Of a stretch of 64,000 bases of DNA, positions 19,790 through 32,341 are shown piece after piece. A program made the position numbers and the translations under genes. How positions within the stretch are numbered: the stretch's first letter is position 1; every line of letters begins with the position of its first letter. The notes under the pieces were generated by a model, which searched no databases, was not told where the DNA came from, and saw only the letters and a list, made by a program, of their open reading frames with translations. Source of the stretch: Meandrina meandrites (taxonomy: Eukaryota > Cnidaria > Anthozoa > Scleractinia > Meandrinidae); assembly GCA_963693305.1 (NCBI GenBank), contig OY855915.1, positions 14,975,840 through 15,039,839 of the forward strand, written 5' to 3'.

Positions 19790-21390
19790 TGTCTCGTGTC
19801 AGTCAAAAAGAGATTAAAATATACTTTACTAAATAGTTATTATAAAAGTAAATGTTTTGCTAGGCCGCAAAAAGCTTGTATGTTATTTACGCTTGCAATA
19901 TTTACAGGGAGTTCATTAAAGACTTTCGCGCCACTAAAAAAATTAGGTGTTCTTAGAAAATTTACCATATCCGGGGATAGGGAAAGCAGAGACGGGGGAA
20001 CATTTTGCTGGGATAATATTTAGTCTTATTTTCCATACGCGGGAAATAAAAATGGCGAACAGCCGGGAAAACAAAATGACAGAACACATATTATTTATGA
20101 TTTTTACCAAAAAAACGTCCGTCCTCTCTATTTCCGACGCAAACTGAACGCAAGAGGAATTGAGCGTTACTCGAAGCACTCGTCCCCCACTTCACCTCCT
20201 TGTGCCGACGTCTTGCGCTGTTTTCCATTTCTTTTGTTATAAATTGCCCGTTTTTAACGATCAGAGAACAATACCAGAAAATAGAGTATTTCATACATGT
20301 TTCTTGTGACGAAAACGCTGAAAATAGAAATGCCGATATGTTTGTAACGAACGTTTTACACTGCACATACCCAGGCAAATAGCATTCCCAAGGTAAATAA
20401 CACCAAGGTAAACTCACCGCGGGAATACGTTACCGAGGCGTTTGCGGTCACACACTTAACACTTTACCAAGGTCAATTTTTCATACTGTTTTCGGCGCGA
20501 AATGCGAAAATGGGTAATTCGAGGGTGTTTGTTTATTTATACTCTTTCGACAGTCCTCTACTGCTTTGTTATGTCAGTTTTTCAGACAGCGAAGAAATAG
20601 AAGGCGAAGACTCCGTTTATATAAATCTCTTTGTTGGATTTTTCTAAACCTTGAGATGAAATCGAAATACATATAAGAAAACGCACTATAGATCTTCCTT
20701 GACTAGTGTTGTATTTAAACGCCAAATTTCCAAAAAAAAATAGCATTTACTTACAAATCAGCAAGCCCTCAAGCCATGATTCTAAGAAAGACCACGTTTT
20801 TGCTGCCTTGAACACGCAAAGTTGACCTCAGGAAATCTAAACCTCACGCCATGATATTTAATTTCAAATTTCTCTGTTTATTTTATTTGCTTATCTTTGA
20901 GGTTTGCCTCACGATTGGTCATTTTATCTTGGGGTACTTGGAAAACCTACCTATTTGCCACGGTAACTTTCATGGGCGATTCTTTTGTTCTCTTTCACAC
21001 CGCCATAAATTTACCTTGGGGGAACATTTTGCTGAGATAACTTTTAGTCTTTTTTTCATAAGCGGGAAATAAAAATGGCGAACAGGCCATGAAAATGACA
21101 AAACACCCGGGAACACAAAATTACAAAGCACGCGGAAAAACAAAATGACAGAGCACATATTATTTATGATATTTACCAAAAAAACGTCCTCTCTATTTGT
21201 GAGTTTCCCGAGGTAAAGAGCCCTTTTACCATGTTAAAAGGACGATGTGTAACCGCAACTATATAAATTTGACACACTACACTATTAACCTATTCCGTAC
21301 TTGAAACCCTACACCGCTACACAGATCAAGCAATTTGTTCCAGTCAAATTTTGTTAATTACATTTTATGCAGTTACGAAAAAACTTTTCG
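19790..21390. repeat. Long dispersed repeat, copy 1 (about 1.6 kb)
   Basis: Nearly the whole block recurs at 27,720-29,134 plus 30,266-30,370. Shared landmarks are AAAAAGCTTGTATGTTAT, AGGAATTGAGCGTTACTCGA, CCAAGGTAAACTCAC and ACACAGATCAAG. The outer part has inverted CCAAGGTAAA/TTTACCTTGG motifs. This copy shows the empty site of the element inserted at 29,135. No conserved frame is shared by the two copies. Confidence 0.85.
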
Positions 21391-23880
21391 TAAAGATTCT
21401 CAAAATCCCGCTCCGGCTCTTTCTTGAAATTCCTGCTTCCCGCTCCTGTTTGCAGCTCCCATCCCGGCCGAATATCACCACATCTTCTTATCTGGGTTAC
21501 TTAGCGTGAGGTCTGTCTTTGACCTTGTTAAGGGAGATTTACCCCGATTTTTTGATTTTTTCTTTAAGTTGTTTATAGCAACAGGAATCTTTACAAGGTA
21601 AAATTTTAAAGATATCGGCCAAAATGAATTTACTACGAATTTTCTTTTACGCCAATTTGGCGGTTATTTTGAAAACGTTCGGATTTTGGTACGTCACGTG
21701 ATGCTACGTCACAGGTGTGGAAGGCAGATTTGCTTTTGCATGCTTCTGATAAGAGGAAAACACGCCAAGCGTCTCTTCATAAATGAGAATGACAAGGAGA
21801 GAAAGACCCTATGCTGTTCCGGCAATGATGTCCAAGATAAAAAAGGTAGTGCTTCAGTGCTTAAATATGAAAGGAAATAAACTTAAAAAGAGTAAACGAA
21901 ACAAATCCGTCAGATTGATCGGCCTTCTAAGGTCAGCAAAATGTACATAGCTTTATAAAACGATGCATCCTCTCTTGCACCATATCGTGATAAAGATGCC
22001 TTTTGTCTGGAGTAGATAGTAAATTGAAGAGGGTCTGCGAGTGCTGACTCCCATAATTTGTCAGAAATCTTTTCATTTATGAGCAGGAATACTGAGCCTC
22101 TATATGTCCTATATGTAAGCGAAATCCACGCGTTCGGAAACAGACCGATATATTTTGATTCTGTTGTTGAGAAATTTGCAGCCACCCTCAGATTTCTCCT
22201 GCTGTTAATTGGCAAAATAGAAAGCAATTCCCACCAGCAAATGTAGTGTTTCTTTGAAGTATATGCCTTCGAAAGGCGCGCGTGATTTGCGTGCAGGTCA
22301 GTATTACGCAATAAGAAGCCACTACCCCGCGCGCTAGCAGAGGCGCTCTCGCGGGATATAAAATTATACGAAGAAATGGGGAATCAAATATAAAACAATA
22401 TCCGGATAACTATGAGAAGAAGTGTTGGGTGAAGTACTTATTCTGTGATTCCTTTTGAGAAACAATTGTTGTAAATTAGGCAGCCTGGGGTGTAGCATAA
22501 AACCCGGGTATGAAAGCGTGTCACGCTCTTTCCCTTCACCCTCCCTAGCCTGACCACGAAATAGTTTCGTGTGCAGATCCGAGCAGATGTCAGTTGACGA
22601 GATAACTAAAGGAAAACATGCCAAATGTTGTAAGACACGAAGAGCGCAACGACCATTTCAAATGCAAACCATGAATTAAAATGCAAGCAAACGCGAAAGT
22701 AATAAGGAGCCAAACACAGCACAATTTTCGATTTTCGTGGGGGTTCTTTTCGCAAAAAGATAAGAAATTGCAAAATAAAAACATGACAACTTAATTATAC
22801 CGATAAATATAAAATCACGCAGGGTCGTGTAATAGTCCCGGTGGCAGTAATCAGTTTACAAAATCATTCTCAGTACAGTTTTACGCATACAAGCACGAAC
22901 AACCTTGAACAAAGTTTCCTCGAGGCAAGTTGTTTCAACTACAGAAAGCGCAAACTCCCTTCTCCCAAACAAAAGAAGTGAAGAGACCCAGCAGAGTTTT
23001 GTCCACATTTAACTGCACAGTTGACTGCAAGCCTGTGTATGTTCTAGATAAAATCTGCCGCAGAATTTCGGATAGTCTAGTTTCGGTAGCTGGCATTTCG
23101 CCGGCAGAATTCTTCGTTTTCGAGCAGAATTTAGAAAAATCGGTAACACAAAAGAGACAAAGAATTTAACTTGCGTTTCTGTATTTGCAAGCTTTCAAAC
23201 ACACAAGATAGATAGTGTACATTAGGCTGAAGCTCAAAAGGTCAAAACTTATTGTGATAAACATGAGCAAAAATATTTGAAGACCGAACATAAACAACAA
23301 AATGCAGAAAACAGTTTGGTTGTATTAAAGCATGTTTAATTAAGCTTCTCGCGTACATGCAAATAATAACAAGGCTTTTCAGGTTTGACTTAGCTCACAA
23401 ACAACTGGCCGAGGTAATAGAGAAAGAAACTGTACATTTAGGACTTCAATTCACTCACCATTCGTCGCCGTCGGCGGTGAGGAGGTTCGATATTTTACTC
23501 CCTTTCTCTGTCTCGCTGTTTTTCCCTGGAGGCTCAAAACGCCAGGGTTGAAATACCATAGAAGGTTCTTCTCTTAAAATCAGTGGAGTCGCTAGCAGAA
23601 GTTGAGCTCTCACTGCAAGAATTTGAGTCGGCCATGTCCGTGAGTTGTTGCGGTTCCACATCTGTGACGTATTACATCTCCTGATCATAATCGAAGCATC
23701 CATGGCGAAATGTCACGTAAAATACGAAGTTTTGCGTTAAAATTAACCGGTAAAAAAGCTTCTGAATTCAATATTTTTGCTTCCTGTGTAATTTTGGAAA
23801 CATTCGGAAGCTTTTACTGAAATATAGTTTTCTAGCCAAGAGTTGCCCTTTAACTTTTGAGATGTTTGTAAGATAAGTCA
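21391..23880. other. Unassigned intergenic sequence
   Basis: The longest frame is 133 codons on the minus strand (21,910-22,311). I recognise no family and see no splice context. Nothing else can be supported. Confidence 0.45.
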
Positions 23881-24039
23881 AGCTTAAGGCTTTTTTTAGC
23901 CCCCTAACGCAGCTGACTTAAAATGATTTTATCTCGGCGTAATGATAAACATTTCTCGATGATCACCAATTCTACTGGCAAGAAGCGTGACATCGCCTCA
24001 GTCTTCAGTTGCAAGTAATGTCGAAGTACTTGCTACGGC

Positions 24040-24548
24040 AAACACAAAACGAAAAAACCTCGCGTTAAGTCTGCTGACAGGACTGAGAAAGAAACGCACG
24101 AACTTCTTGAAGCGTGGGCCCCCAAATTCAGTAAGCTGTGGGGAGTTTCATAAAGAAAAAAAATAAAAATGTGGAACGATATCTATTCTTCGTATAAAGA
24201 AAGGTGTCCAGAAAGCCAGAGAATGCCACAGCAGGTGAAGAAACGGCAGCAGAATCTAAAGTACGAGTTCAAGCAGTTCAAAGCAGCGATCTCGCTCGAC
24301 TGGAGAAGATGGAATTCAGAAAATTAAAGAAGGCTTCCCCTATTTCAACATCCTGAGTAAAGAAAGGCGAGAAAGTACGACTCCAGACTGGCATGCAGAG
24401 TTCTTTTATTGAAATGTGTGAAAAGAGTATGGAACAGGACAACGCAAGATTTGAACGATCAGCTGAAATGTTCCGTGACGCCCAGAGCAGGCAAATGGAA
24501 CAAACAAACGCCATAGTTGACATTTTTAAAGATTTAGCATCAAAATAA
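24040..24548 (+). pseudogene. Harbinger Myb/SANT-like protein, broken
   Basis: Harbinger elements encode, besides the transposase, a Myb/SANT (trihelix-like) protein that helps bind the element ends and carries the transposase to the nucleus. The translation reads in order: a basic leader (KKPRVKSAD), a TEKETHELLEAWAPKFSKLW helix pair, then after a stop (about 24,151) and a frame change QVKKRQQNLKYEFKQFKAA, and finally a C-terminal coiled coil (MCEKSMEQDNARFERSAEMF) ending DIFKDLASK and TAA. The first conserved Trp of the SANT helix is replaced by Arg (SADRTEKE here, SADWTEEE in the other copy). Frames change at least twice, so it is inactive. Confidence 0.8.
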
Positions 24549-24639
24549 TTGTCTTTATCTAATCGTTTATCTTCTGTTATTGAAACGATACATACAATTG
24601 TTGTGCAAAACTCACGTAGCAATCATAGTCTTTTTTAGG

Positions 24640-24905
24640 ATGCTCGTTTTTTGTCCAACCTTTTTCAATGCAATTCTCCAATGAACTTTCAACATGCCAA
24701 ATGCTCGTTCCATTACAGATCGTAGCGCACCGAACTTTAGGTTTTAAACTTTCTCCGCTCCTGAGTCAGGCGTCCTCTGTCCGGGTAGGGTTTCACTAGC
24801 CAGTTCATTGGTGAATAGGCACTGTCGCCAGCTAAAAGGGGCCTTATTTCTGTTCCATTTATATTGCCTGTTGGACCACTAAGAATTTGCGTTCGCTGCA
24901 AGTTC
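24640..24905 (-). pseudogene. Harbinger DDE transposase, C-terminal fragment
   Basis: The minus strand encodes ILSGPTGNINGTEIRPLLAG followed by GDSAYSPMNWLVKPYPDRG, the block around the second catalytic aspartate of Harbinger transposases (DDE_Tnp_4 family), then LTQERRKF. Downstream the frame is interrupted (stops near 24,700-24,730), and no N-terminal region with the first Asp was found. Convergent with the SANT gene. Confidence 0.8.
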
Positions 24906-25337
24906 ATAAATCAAACACTCTCTCCTAATTGTCTCAACCATTCCTTTTAAAAAATGTACAAAAATTTCACCTAATAAAACTGCTCAAATTTAATACATCT
25001 CTTTCACTGCTTTACATTCTACGCCGCGATTTTCCCTTAAATTAAAGTTCAATTCTGTTCAACTAAAAAGCCATTTCTAATAAACACTCCCAACCGAAAA
25101 ACGATTACAATGAACCAGCAGAAAAGCAAAAACTTTCAACGCAACAATATTTTTGAACTCCTACTTATAAACAAAAATTATTTGTTCTTTCACAACACGC
25201 ACAAAATCCGGCGGCCTCACAAAGCAAATCTTGACATGGCGGGAAAAAATATTGACATGGCGGGAAAATTCCGCGGCCTCACAAAGCAAACGCGCATGGA
25301 ATGCACCTTGGAATGCACCTTCTCCCCCTCGCATATT

Positions 25338-25372
25338 CTCGTGTCGTCATGACAACGTCATGACGACACGAG
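25338..25372. repeat. Perfect 16-bp hairpin, 3-nt loop
   Basis: CTCGTGTCGTCATGAC, AAC, then the exact complement. Conserved base for base in the second Harbinger copy at 36,147-36,181. Confidence 0.93.
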
Positions 25373-25489
25373 ACAAAAAGCGGAATTCGAACGTGCGTGG
25401 GGCAAAAAAAAAATCAACCTTTTGATCGATAGATTTTTTTCATTTTCTCACAAAACGTAGATAATTGTTAACAAAAGTGATCTGTTAAG

Positions 25490-25720
25490 AAATCAAAGGC
25501 CCTTTGGGCTGTCTCGTGTCTCTTTTCAATATTTTTGTGTAATTTGTGATTTCAGTGTTAAAACGTTAAACCACAAGGTATAGCCTCGTTTTGGTGCTAA
25601 GTTTGTTTTCGTTCTATAATTTTACAAAATGACGGTTCTTTTATAATTCTTTTTGATGTATTGATGTCTTGTTTCTTTTGTTTTTGTAAAGTTCTCAGGC
25701 TCATAGGCTAGTTTCTACCA
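25490..25720. repeat. Diverged member of the 17.5/50.2-kb repeat family
   Basis: TATAGCCTCGTTTTGGTGCT and the following TTCGTTCTATAATTTTACAAA match 17,530 and 50,175. The preceding AAAGGCCCTTTGGGCTGTCT also occurs at about 19,779. Confidence 0.7.
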
Positions 25721-25916
25721 GGTAGTTTTGTTTCGTCTTAAACTCAACCTGACAGTTGCAATTCGCTAAGGGTGCAGAGGATTACTAAGAAGGGGCATTC
25801 CAAATTAGGAAAAAATAGCTGCCCCCTTTCTTTGTCCGTGGTATATGCTAAAGTGTAAGATCAATGTAAGATGTTGACTTTGATCAGTAGTAGAGAGTAT
25901 TCTGGTCTCGAATTGT

Positions 25917-26160
25917 CACTATTCGTTATCGTCGCTATTTAGGACTATTCGTCACTATTTGCAACTATTCGTTAGTATTTGGAACTATAGTATTTGTCAC
26001 TTTTCGTTACTATTCGCCACTATTCAACTACTATTCGCTACTAGTTGTCATCATTCCCGACTTACGACTCGTATCAGGTCGTGTATATTGGACATGGATG
26101 ACTTATCACATACTATTCGCGACTATTCGTACTATTCGCGACTATGTGCTATTCGATTTT
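25917..26160. repeat. Degenerate ACTATTCG tandem array
   Basis: (T/G)(C/T)ACTATTCG-type units of 10-12 bases repeat about twenty times with point changes. It lies just upstream of the TPR pseudogene. Confidence 0.85.
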
Positions 26161-26237
26161 TCCAGACATCTATTAAGACCAAGCCGTCATTCAACACAGG
26201 AGAGGGGACTGCTCAGAAGCTTTTTATTCAGAGAAGC

Positions 26238-27490
26238 GTGTACTCGACATCAGACTGAGGCTGTTTGGTGAAGAACATCGAAAGACTGCTGACAGCTTCC
26301 ATAAAGTAGGGGTTACACAACATTCACTGGGCGACTACATCTCCGTTCTTGAGCCCAAGAATCATGCACTTGATATCAGACGGAAACTGTTTGGTGAAAA
26401 CCATTCAGAGACTGCGAACAGCTATCTTTCAGTGGGGGTTACACAACATTCAGTTGGAGAATACAACTCTGCTCTCGAGTCCAAAACGGGTGCACTTGAA
26501 ATCAGACGTAAAACTGTTTGGTGAGCATGACTAACAACAACCATGAAGAGAGGGTTACACAACATTCACTAGGAGACTACAGCTCTGCTCTTGCCTATGA
26601 GAAGTGTTCACGTGATATCATACTGAGACTGTTTGGTAAAAAAAACTTCCAACGACCACTTACAGCTACCATTCAGTAGGTGTAACACAAACAACATTAA
26701 CTTGCCGACTACAAACACAGCATGAAAACATAACTTTACTGCGGTGTAAAGCTGAAGTAGAGCTGGCGTAAATTTGGAATTTAATCAGCTTTACGAGACC
26801 TTTACATTTTTTAAAGCTGACCTTTAAACCAGCTTTACACTCATGTCTAAAGCTGGCTTAAAGATATTGAAACATTTAAGCCACATTTACACCAGGTTTA
26901 CGCACGGTAGCGTAAATGTCAGGTTTAACCACCTTTAAGAACCTTTAATTGATGGCGTAAAGTTGGATGACCAGCTTTAAAAAGAATTAAGCTACCTTTA
27001 ATTTTCCGTAAATCTCCATTTTCGTCCGCTCTTAAGTCCAAGAAGCAAGCGCTTTATATCAGATGGACACTGTTTGGTGAAGGATATTGATATACTGTCT
27101 CTGATATTCAGATACAGCTGACGGCTACCATTCAGTAGGGGTGTTACACATCATTCACTGGGCGACTACATCTCTGCTCTGGATCCGAATCCAAGCTTGT
27201 ACTTGATATCAGTCTGAAACTGTTTGGTGAAGAACATTCAGAGATGGCTGAGAGCTATCATTCAGTAAGGGCTACACAACATTCACTGGGCAACTACATC
27301 TCCACTCTGAAGTCCAAGAAGCGCGCGTATGATATTAGAATGAAAGTGTTTGGTGAAGAACACTTACAGACTGCTGACAGCTACCATTCAAAAGGGGTTA
27401 CACAACATTCACTGGGAGACTACATCTCTTGTCTCTAGTCAGACAAGCGTGCATTCAACATCAGAATGAAACTGTTTGGTGACCCAAAAA
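26238..27490 (+). pseudogene. TPR (kinesin-light-chain type) array, decayed
   Basis: About eight 42-residue tetratricopeptide units with the consensus DIRLKLFGEEH..TADSYHS, GVTQHSLGDYISALESKKRA, the form seen in the large TPR/NB-ARC-type repertoires of corals and anemones. The first two to three units are in one frame from 26,238; the reading then breaks (TGG TGA at about 26,520) and changes frame repeatedly. An unrelated AT-rich block (about 26,700-27,030, full of CTTTAAGC/AGCTTTA motifs) is inserted, and two further units are readable at 27,244-27,438. TPR arrays mediate protein-protein contacts. No start, effector domain or splice context was seen. Confidence 0.82.
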
Positions 27491-27719
27491 CGGTCACAGC
27501 AGTCGTTCAGTATTGTTTCTTATCAGTATCGTTTCTCACTTTTAGCTCATTACCGGGTGAGTATACTGAATCATTACGACAGTAAGTATATGAAACTTTA
27601 TTTAAACAGGGTGGGTCATTCAGGTGGAAGACTGCCTTGTGGTATCTATAGGTGCGCTGCATCTAAAACTTACATCACATTAAAATTTAAGATTAAAAAT
27701 AGTACTCCTTATTACAATG

Positions 27720-29134
27720 CTAATACAAAAAGAGGCTAAAATATACTTTACCAAAAAGCTATTATAACAGGAAATGTTTCTCTAGGCTGTAAAAAGCTTG
27801 TATGTTATCTACGCTTGCAACTTTCGCGCCTCTAAAAAAAAAGGTGTTTTTAGAAGATTTACCTTTTCCGGGGATGGGGAAAGCAGAGACCGGGGAAAAT
27901 TTTGCTGGGATAATTTTAAGTCTTCTTTTTTTCATATGCGAGAAATAAAAATGGCGAACATGCGGGAAAACGAAATGATAAAACACTCGGGAAACAAAAT
28001 GACAAAACAAGCGGGAAGACAAAATTACAAAACAGGCGGGAAAACAAAATGACAGAACAAAATATTATTTATGTTTTTTTACCAAAAAAGAACGTCCTCT
28101 CTATTTTTGACGCAAATGAACGCAAGAGGAATTGAGCGTTACTCGAAGCACTCGTCCCCCACCTTCTTGCGCCGACCGTTAAATTGCGCTGTTTTCCATT
28201 TCTTTTGTGATTTATTGCCCGCTTTCTACGATCCAAGAACAATGTCAGAAAATAGAGTACATGTTTCTTGCGACGAAAACGCTGAAAATGGAAATACCGG
28301 AATGTTTGTAACGAAATAGCATTCCCAAGGTAAATTACACCAAGGTAAACTCACGGCGGGAATACGTTACCGGGGGGTTTGCCGTCACAGACTTAATACT
28401 TTACCAAGGTCATTAATCTTTCATACTGTTTTCGGCGCGAAATGCGAAAATGGATAATTCGAGGGTGCTTGCTAGCATCATCTCGCTTTTATTATTTATA
28501 CTGTTTCGACCGTCCTCTATTGCTTTGTTATGTCAGTGTTTCAGACACCGAAGAATTAGAAGGCGAAGACTCCGTTTTTATAAATCTCCTTGTTGGATGT
28601 TTCTAGGCCTAGAGATTAAATCGAAATACATATAAGAAAATGCACTATAGATCTTCCTTGACTTGTGTTGTATTTAAAAGCCAAATTTCCAAAAAAGTAG
28701 CTTATACTTACAAATCAGCAAGCCATCCAGCCATGATTCTAAGAAAGACCACGCTTTTGCTGCCTTGAACACGCAAAGTTGACCTCCGGAAATCTAAACC
28801 ATATTTAATTTCAAATTTCTCTGTTTATTTTATTTGCTTTTCTTTGAGGTTTGCCTCGCGATCGGTCATTTTATCTTGGGGTACTTGAAAAACCTACCTA
28901 TTTACCTCGGTAACTTGCATGGGCGATTCTTTTGTTCTTTTTGATGTATCCATGGAAATACACCGCGATAAATTTACCTTGGGAAATGTTGGTCACACAC
29001 GATTTGTGAGTTTTCCGAGGTAAAGAGCCCATTTACCACGGTAAAAGGACGATGTGTAACCGCAACTGTATAAGTTTGACACACTACACTTGACACTAAG
29101 CTATAGCTATTCCGTACTTGAAACCCTACACTGT
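27720..29134. repeat. Long dispersed repeat, copy 2 (left part)
   Basis: Matches 19,790-21,310 along most of its length with small indels. It is interrupted at 29,134 by a 1.1-kb element and continues at 30,266-30,370. Confidence 0.85.
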
Positions 29135-29154
29135 GGCATACTGTATTTCGAGGA

Positions 29155-29530
29155 CTGGACTGGACTGGACTGGACTAGTAAAACGCGGACTTGTAAAACG
29201 CGGACTTGTAAAACGCGGACTAGTAAAACGCGGACTTGTAAAACGCGGACTTGTAAAACGCGGACTTGTAAAACGCGGACTTGTAAAACGCGGACTTGTA
29301 AAACGCGGACTTGTAAAACGCGGACTAGTAAAACGCGGACTTGTAAAGCGCGGACTTGTAAAACGCGGACTTGTAAAACGCGGACTTGTAAAACGAGGAC
29401 TAGTAAAACGCGGACTTGTAAAACGAGGACTTGTAAAACGAGGACTTGTAAAACGCGGACTTGTACAACGCGGACTTGTAAAACGCGGACTAGTACAACG
29501 CGGACTTGTAAAACGCGGACTAGTAAATCG
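29155..29530. repeat. 15-bp minisatellite, about 24 units
   Basis: GGACTTGTAAAACGC repeated with variants (ACTAGT for ACTTGT, ACGAGG for ACGCGG). Because 15 is divisible by three and the unit lacks stops in three frames, it produces long meaningless open frames on both strands. The opposite end of the element has only about four units. Confidence 0.95.
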
Positions 29531-29886
29531 GATAAAACTGAACGGTAATTTTATAACTAATTTTATAACAACTCTCCAACAAGACGAAAAGAGAGGCAAA
29601 AGATTTTAGTGCACTAAAAAGGCGCAAAAATACTGCTGGCGAAAGAGCAAGCGGGAAAAATGATGTTACTGTTGTTGACCTAGTTTTTGTCTTATGCAAA
29701 ATAGGGATATTTCATCTGGTGAAGCCAGGCATTATGAAATCAACATTTTTGGAATGAGATCAAATTTCGTTAATGAATTGATTTATTCATCCTTGATAGG
29801 AACGCTTGAACTGTTTTGACTGTAAACATTTTTGTCCGTGAAATATAATTAATTTATCACCAGTTTATCGAAATTTTGCAGCCAAT

Positions 29887-29888
<2 letters not shown>

Positions 29889-29924
<36 letters not shown>
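29889..29924. repeat. (AAT)n microsatellite
   Basis: About twelve AAT units inside the MULE-like element. Confidence 0.95.
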
Positions 29925-30579
29925 TTTCCAAACGCCTGCTTTCTGTCACGCAACGTGTCCAATGAGTAGCTTGTTCCCTTCAATACGTTTTGATAAAGGA
30001 ACAATTCCCTTTCCAGCAAAAAGTACAAATCCTTATTTTTTCTAGCTTCAAAACTGGATGTCCCGGAGTAGATAAAAATTGTATTAAGCTAAACTTACGT
30101 GACGGTCACTTATGTGCTACAGGAGACGAAAATGGCCTGTTGACCTTTGATCTCATAAAGATTCGTTTTACAAGTCCGCGTTTTACCAGTCCGAGTCCTC
30201 GTTTTACAAGTCCGCGTTTTACTAGTCCAGTCCAGTCCAGTCCAGTCCACGAAATACAGTATGCCCTACACTGCTACACAGATCAAGTAATTTGTTCCAG
30301 TCAACTCTTATCATGTTAATTACATTTTATGCAGTCACGAAAAACCTTTCGGTAACGATTCTCGCATCGCGACCGCAATCCTCAACTCGAAAAAAATCTC
30401 TGAACTTTTCTAAGCGCAATAATCAGGAAAAGAAGAGCTACAATCGAAGCGATCACGCGTTCAGGACCAATGGCGGATTTCTTGTCATGTGAGAGGAAAA
30501 AGAAACATTTGAGAAACGTCCTGACTGTCACGCAAAAGGAAAAAGAAACGTTTAAGCATATTTATTCTCGCGTTTCGTT

Positions 30580-31060
30580 TACTAACGCAGCTGACTGATT
30601 TTATCTCAGTGTGCTGATAAACATTTCTCGATTATCAAAATCTATAATCAGAGGGCTAGTTTCGTGGTCTGTATGTTTTTTTTTTCACTTCTAAAATAAA
30701 AGTTGACTAAGAATCTAACATTTCGCAATGATTGGAAGTAAAATCATAAAACGCATGGGTCTATTTGGAAAGGAAGGTTTTTTTTAAAATAAAAGTTAAT
30801 AAAATAGTTAGGTGCCATGTCCACGGCAAAGCCACTGCCCGGCTACTTTTCACATGCGAACAGAAATCAAGTTATCGCCGCGTAGAACACAAAGCAAACT
30901 ACTCCCCGGCAGTTAGAAAGGAGTAATACAAAGTATAAACGAAAGAGATAAATTATATTTGACGAGTTTTATTAGATTCGGTAGACAGAAATTTCTTTTA
31001 AAAAGCTGTAAACAACTGTAGGACTAACTGAGACCGTTTGACCTTGTAGCGGAGCTCCAC
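30580..31060. repeat. Harbinger-related fragment
   Basis: AACGCAGCTGACTGATTTTA and AACATTTCTCGAT match the left part of the Harbinger copy at about 23,905. The stretch 30,870-31,040 is the inverted counterpart of the 1,620-2,450 repeat (CGCGTAGAAC, CTCCCCGGCAGTTAGAAAGG, TTTGACCTTGTAGCG). Confidence 0.65.
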
Positions 31061-32341
31061 AGCGGCCCGAAGGGCCGCAGAGCGGAGCCCCATAACTACC
31101 GTGCAAGGATAGAAATTAAGAAAACCATGCGTTTGAGTTTTCATGGTCATCGGTGGCAAGCGGCATGGCTTGCGGGCGCGTGCGCTCTACATACGTCGTA
31201 CATACGTGCGAACGAAGTCGCGCAACATGGCGGCCATACTCCAGAAAAAGCTTGACCTGGGCAGGCCTCCTACATACTTGATATTGACCATCCCCCTTTA
31301 GTTAAAACAAAAATCGTAGAAGTTTGTAGGACACTGTACATTTTTTTTCATGTTGAAAATCGACTAGGGATATTTCATTTCACTACACGAGTCGATTGGG
31401 TGAAAAGGCGGCAAAAGCTCACCGCGGGAATGAAAACTTGTGAAGAAAGTCAGCAGCAGAAAATATTTCTTCGTTATTATTTTTTACCCCATCACATCTA
31501 AAGTTTTTATGTATACTTTAGAGATTTTTTCTCACATCAAAAAAATGATCTGGACATTTCATATCAACTTAAACGAAGCAATTGCATGAAAAGGCGGCAA
31601 ATCTTTGGTATGTGCTGTTCACCTTTGCACTGTAAGCTGAATGAAAGACGCGAAGAAAGCTGTTGGAGAACTTACAGTAAGTCTTCGTGAATATTTCTCG
31701 CTCTATTTACTCATCTACATCATGGAAACTTGTGCCAAATGATTTAGGACAACCTCGTAACGGGGAGATCCGAAATAATTGCCGACTTGAACATTATATA
31801 TAGGACTACAAGTCAAAAAGAGCGATGACCAAGGTTCGACCTGCGGCTGAGCAAGGCTGAAAATCACTGAATTGAGCTCAAATAAAAGTGAACTCAGAGC
31901 TAATCAAGTTCACTGAAGTGAAGCATAAAAGACTGTCAAAGGCTACACCGATGGAAAGAAAGGAATTGGTCTTCGCTGAAAATTCATATAATTTATGCGC
32001 GGTGGTGTTGGGGTAATCTTACAACGAAACTGCCGTGTTCGTCTCCGATATTTTTATTGGGCTGGTTTGGAAGCTTTGCCCTGCAGAATTTACAAGCCTT
32101 CTCCAATAATAAGGTAACAAACGTAAATGTGTGCACTAAGAATAAGCCCAATTTTATATTGAGAGAGTATACTTCATTTTTGAAGTTGTGTCGATTTTCT
32201 GATCTTCCCGTAAATATTTATCAAACGTGTTCATGTTTGTACATTTTATATAGACATTGTTTATTAAATATTTCGCTTAGACGGACTGTTTTCTGTTTCA
32301 GTTACTGGAGTTAACTGTGATGTTCATTATTGGATTTTTAA
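31061..32341. other. Unassigned intergenic sequence
   Basis: No recognisable gene or element. Short frames only. Confidence 0.45.

Larger units (their letters stand above)
23881..25380. mobile_element. PIF/Harbinger element remnant, copy 1
   Basis: Two convergent decayed genes, a Myb/SANT-like DNA-binding protein (plus) and a DDE transposase C-terminal part (minus), followed by a 3' region that includes CGGCCTCACAAAGCAAA repeats and a perfect hairpin. This arrangement is diagnostic of Harbinger. A second, more deleted copy lies at about 34,930-36,181. Confidence 0.82.
29135..30265. mobile_element. MULE-like element with tandem-repeat termini
   Basis: Starts GGCATACTGTATTTCG and ends in its complement. 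Both ends continue into GGACT repeats and then GGACTTGTAAAACGC units. The flanks are CTACACTGT (29,126-29,134) and CTACACTGC (30,266-30,274), a 9-bp duplication with one change; the uninterrupted site is in the paralogous repeat at about 21,310. A 9-bp duplication with long repetitive ends fits Mutator-like elements. The interior is non-coding, with an (AAT)n tract. Confidence 0.85.

Noticed and set aside
21910..22311. 133-codon minus-strand ORF
   Set aside because: No recognisable domain, no splice partners and nothing else to support coding.
29090..29609. Three overlapping 150-codon frames with perfect repeats (RGLVK, TRTCK, PRFTS)
   Set aside because: All come from a 15-bp minisatellite without stop codons in several frames; unit variants do not favour any frame.
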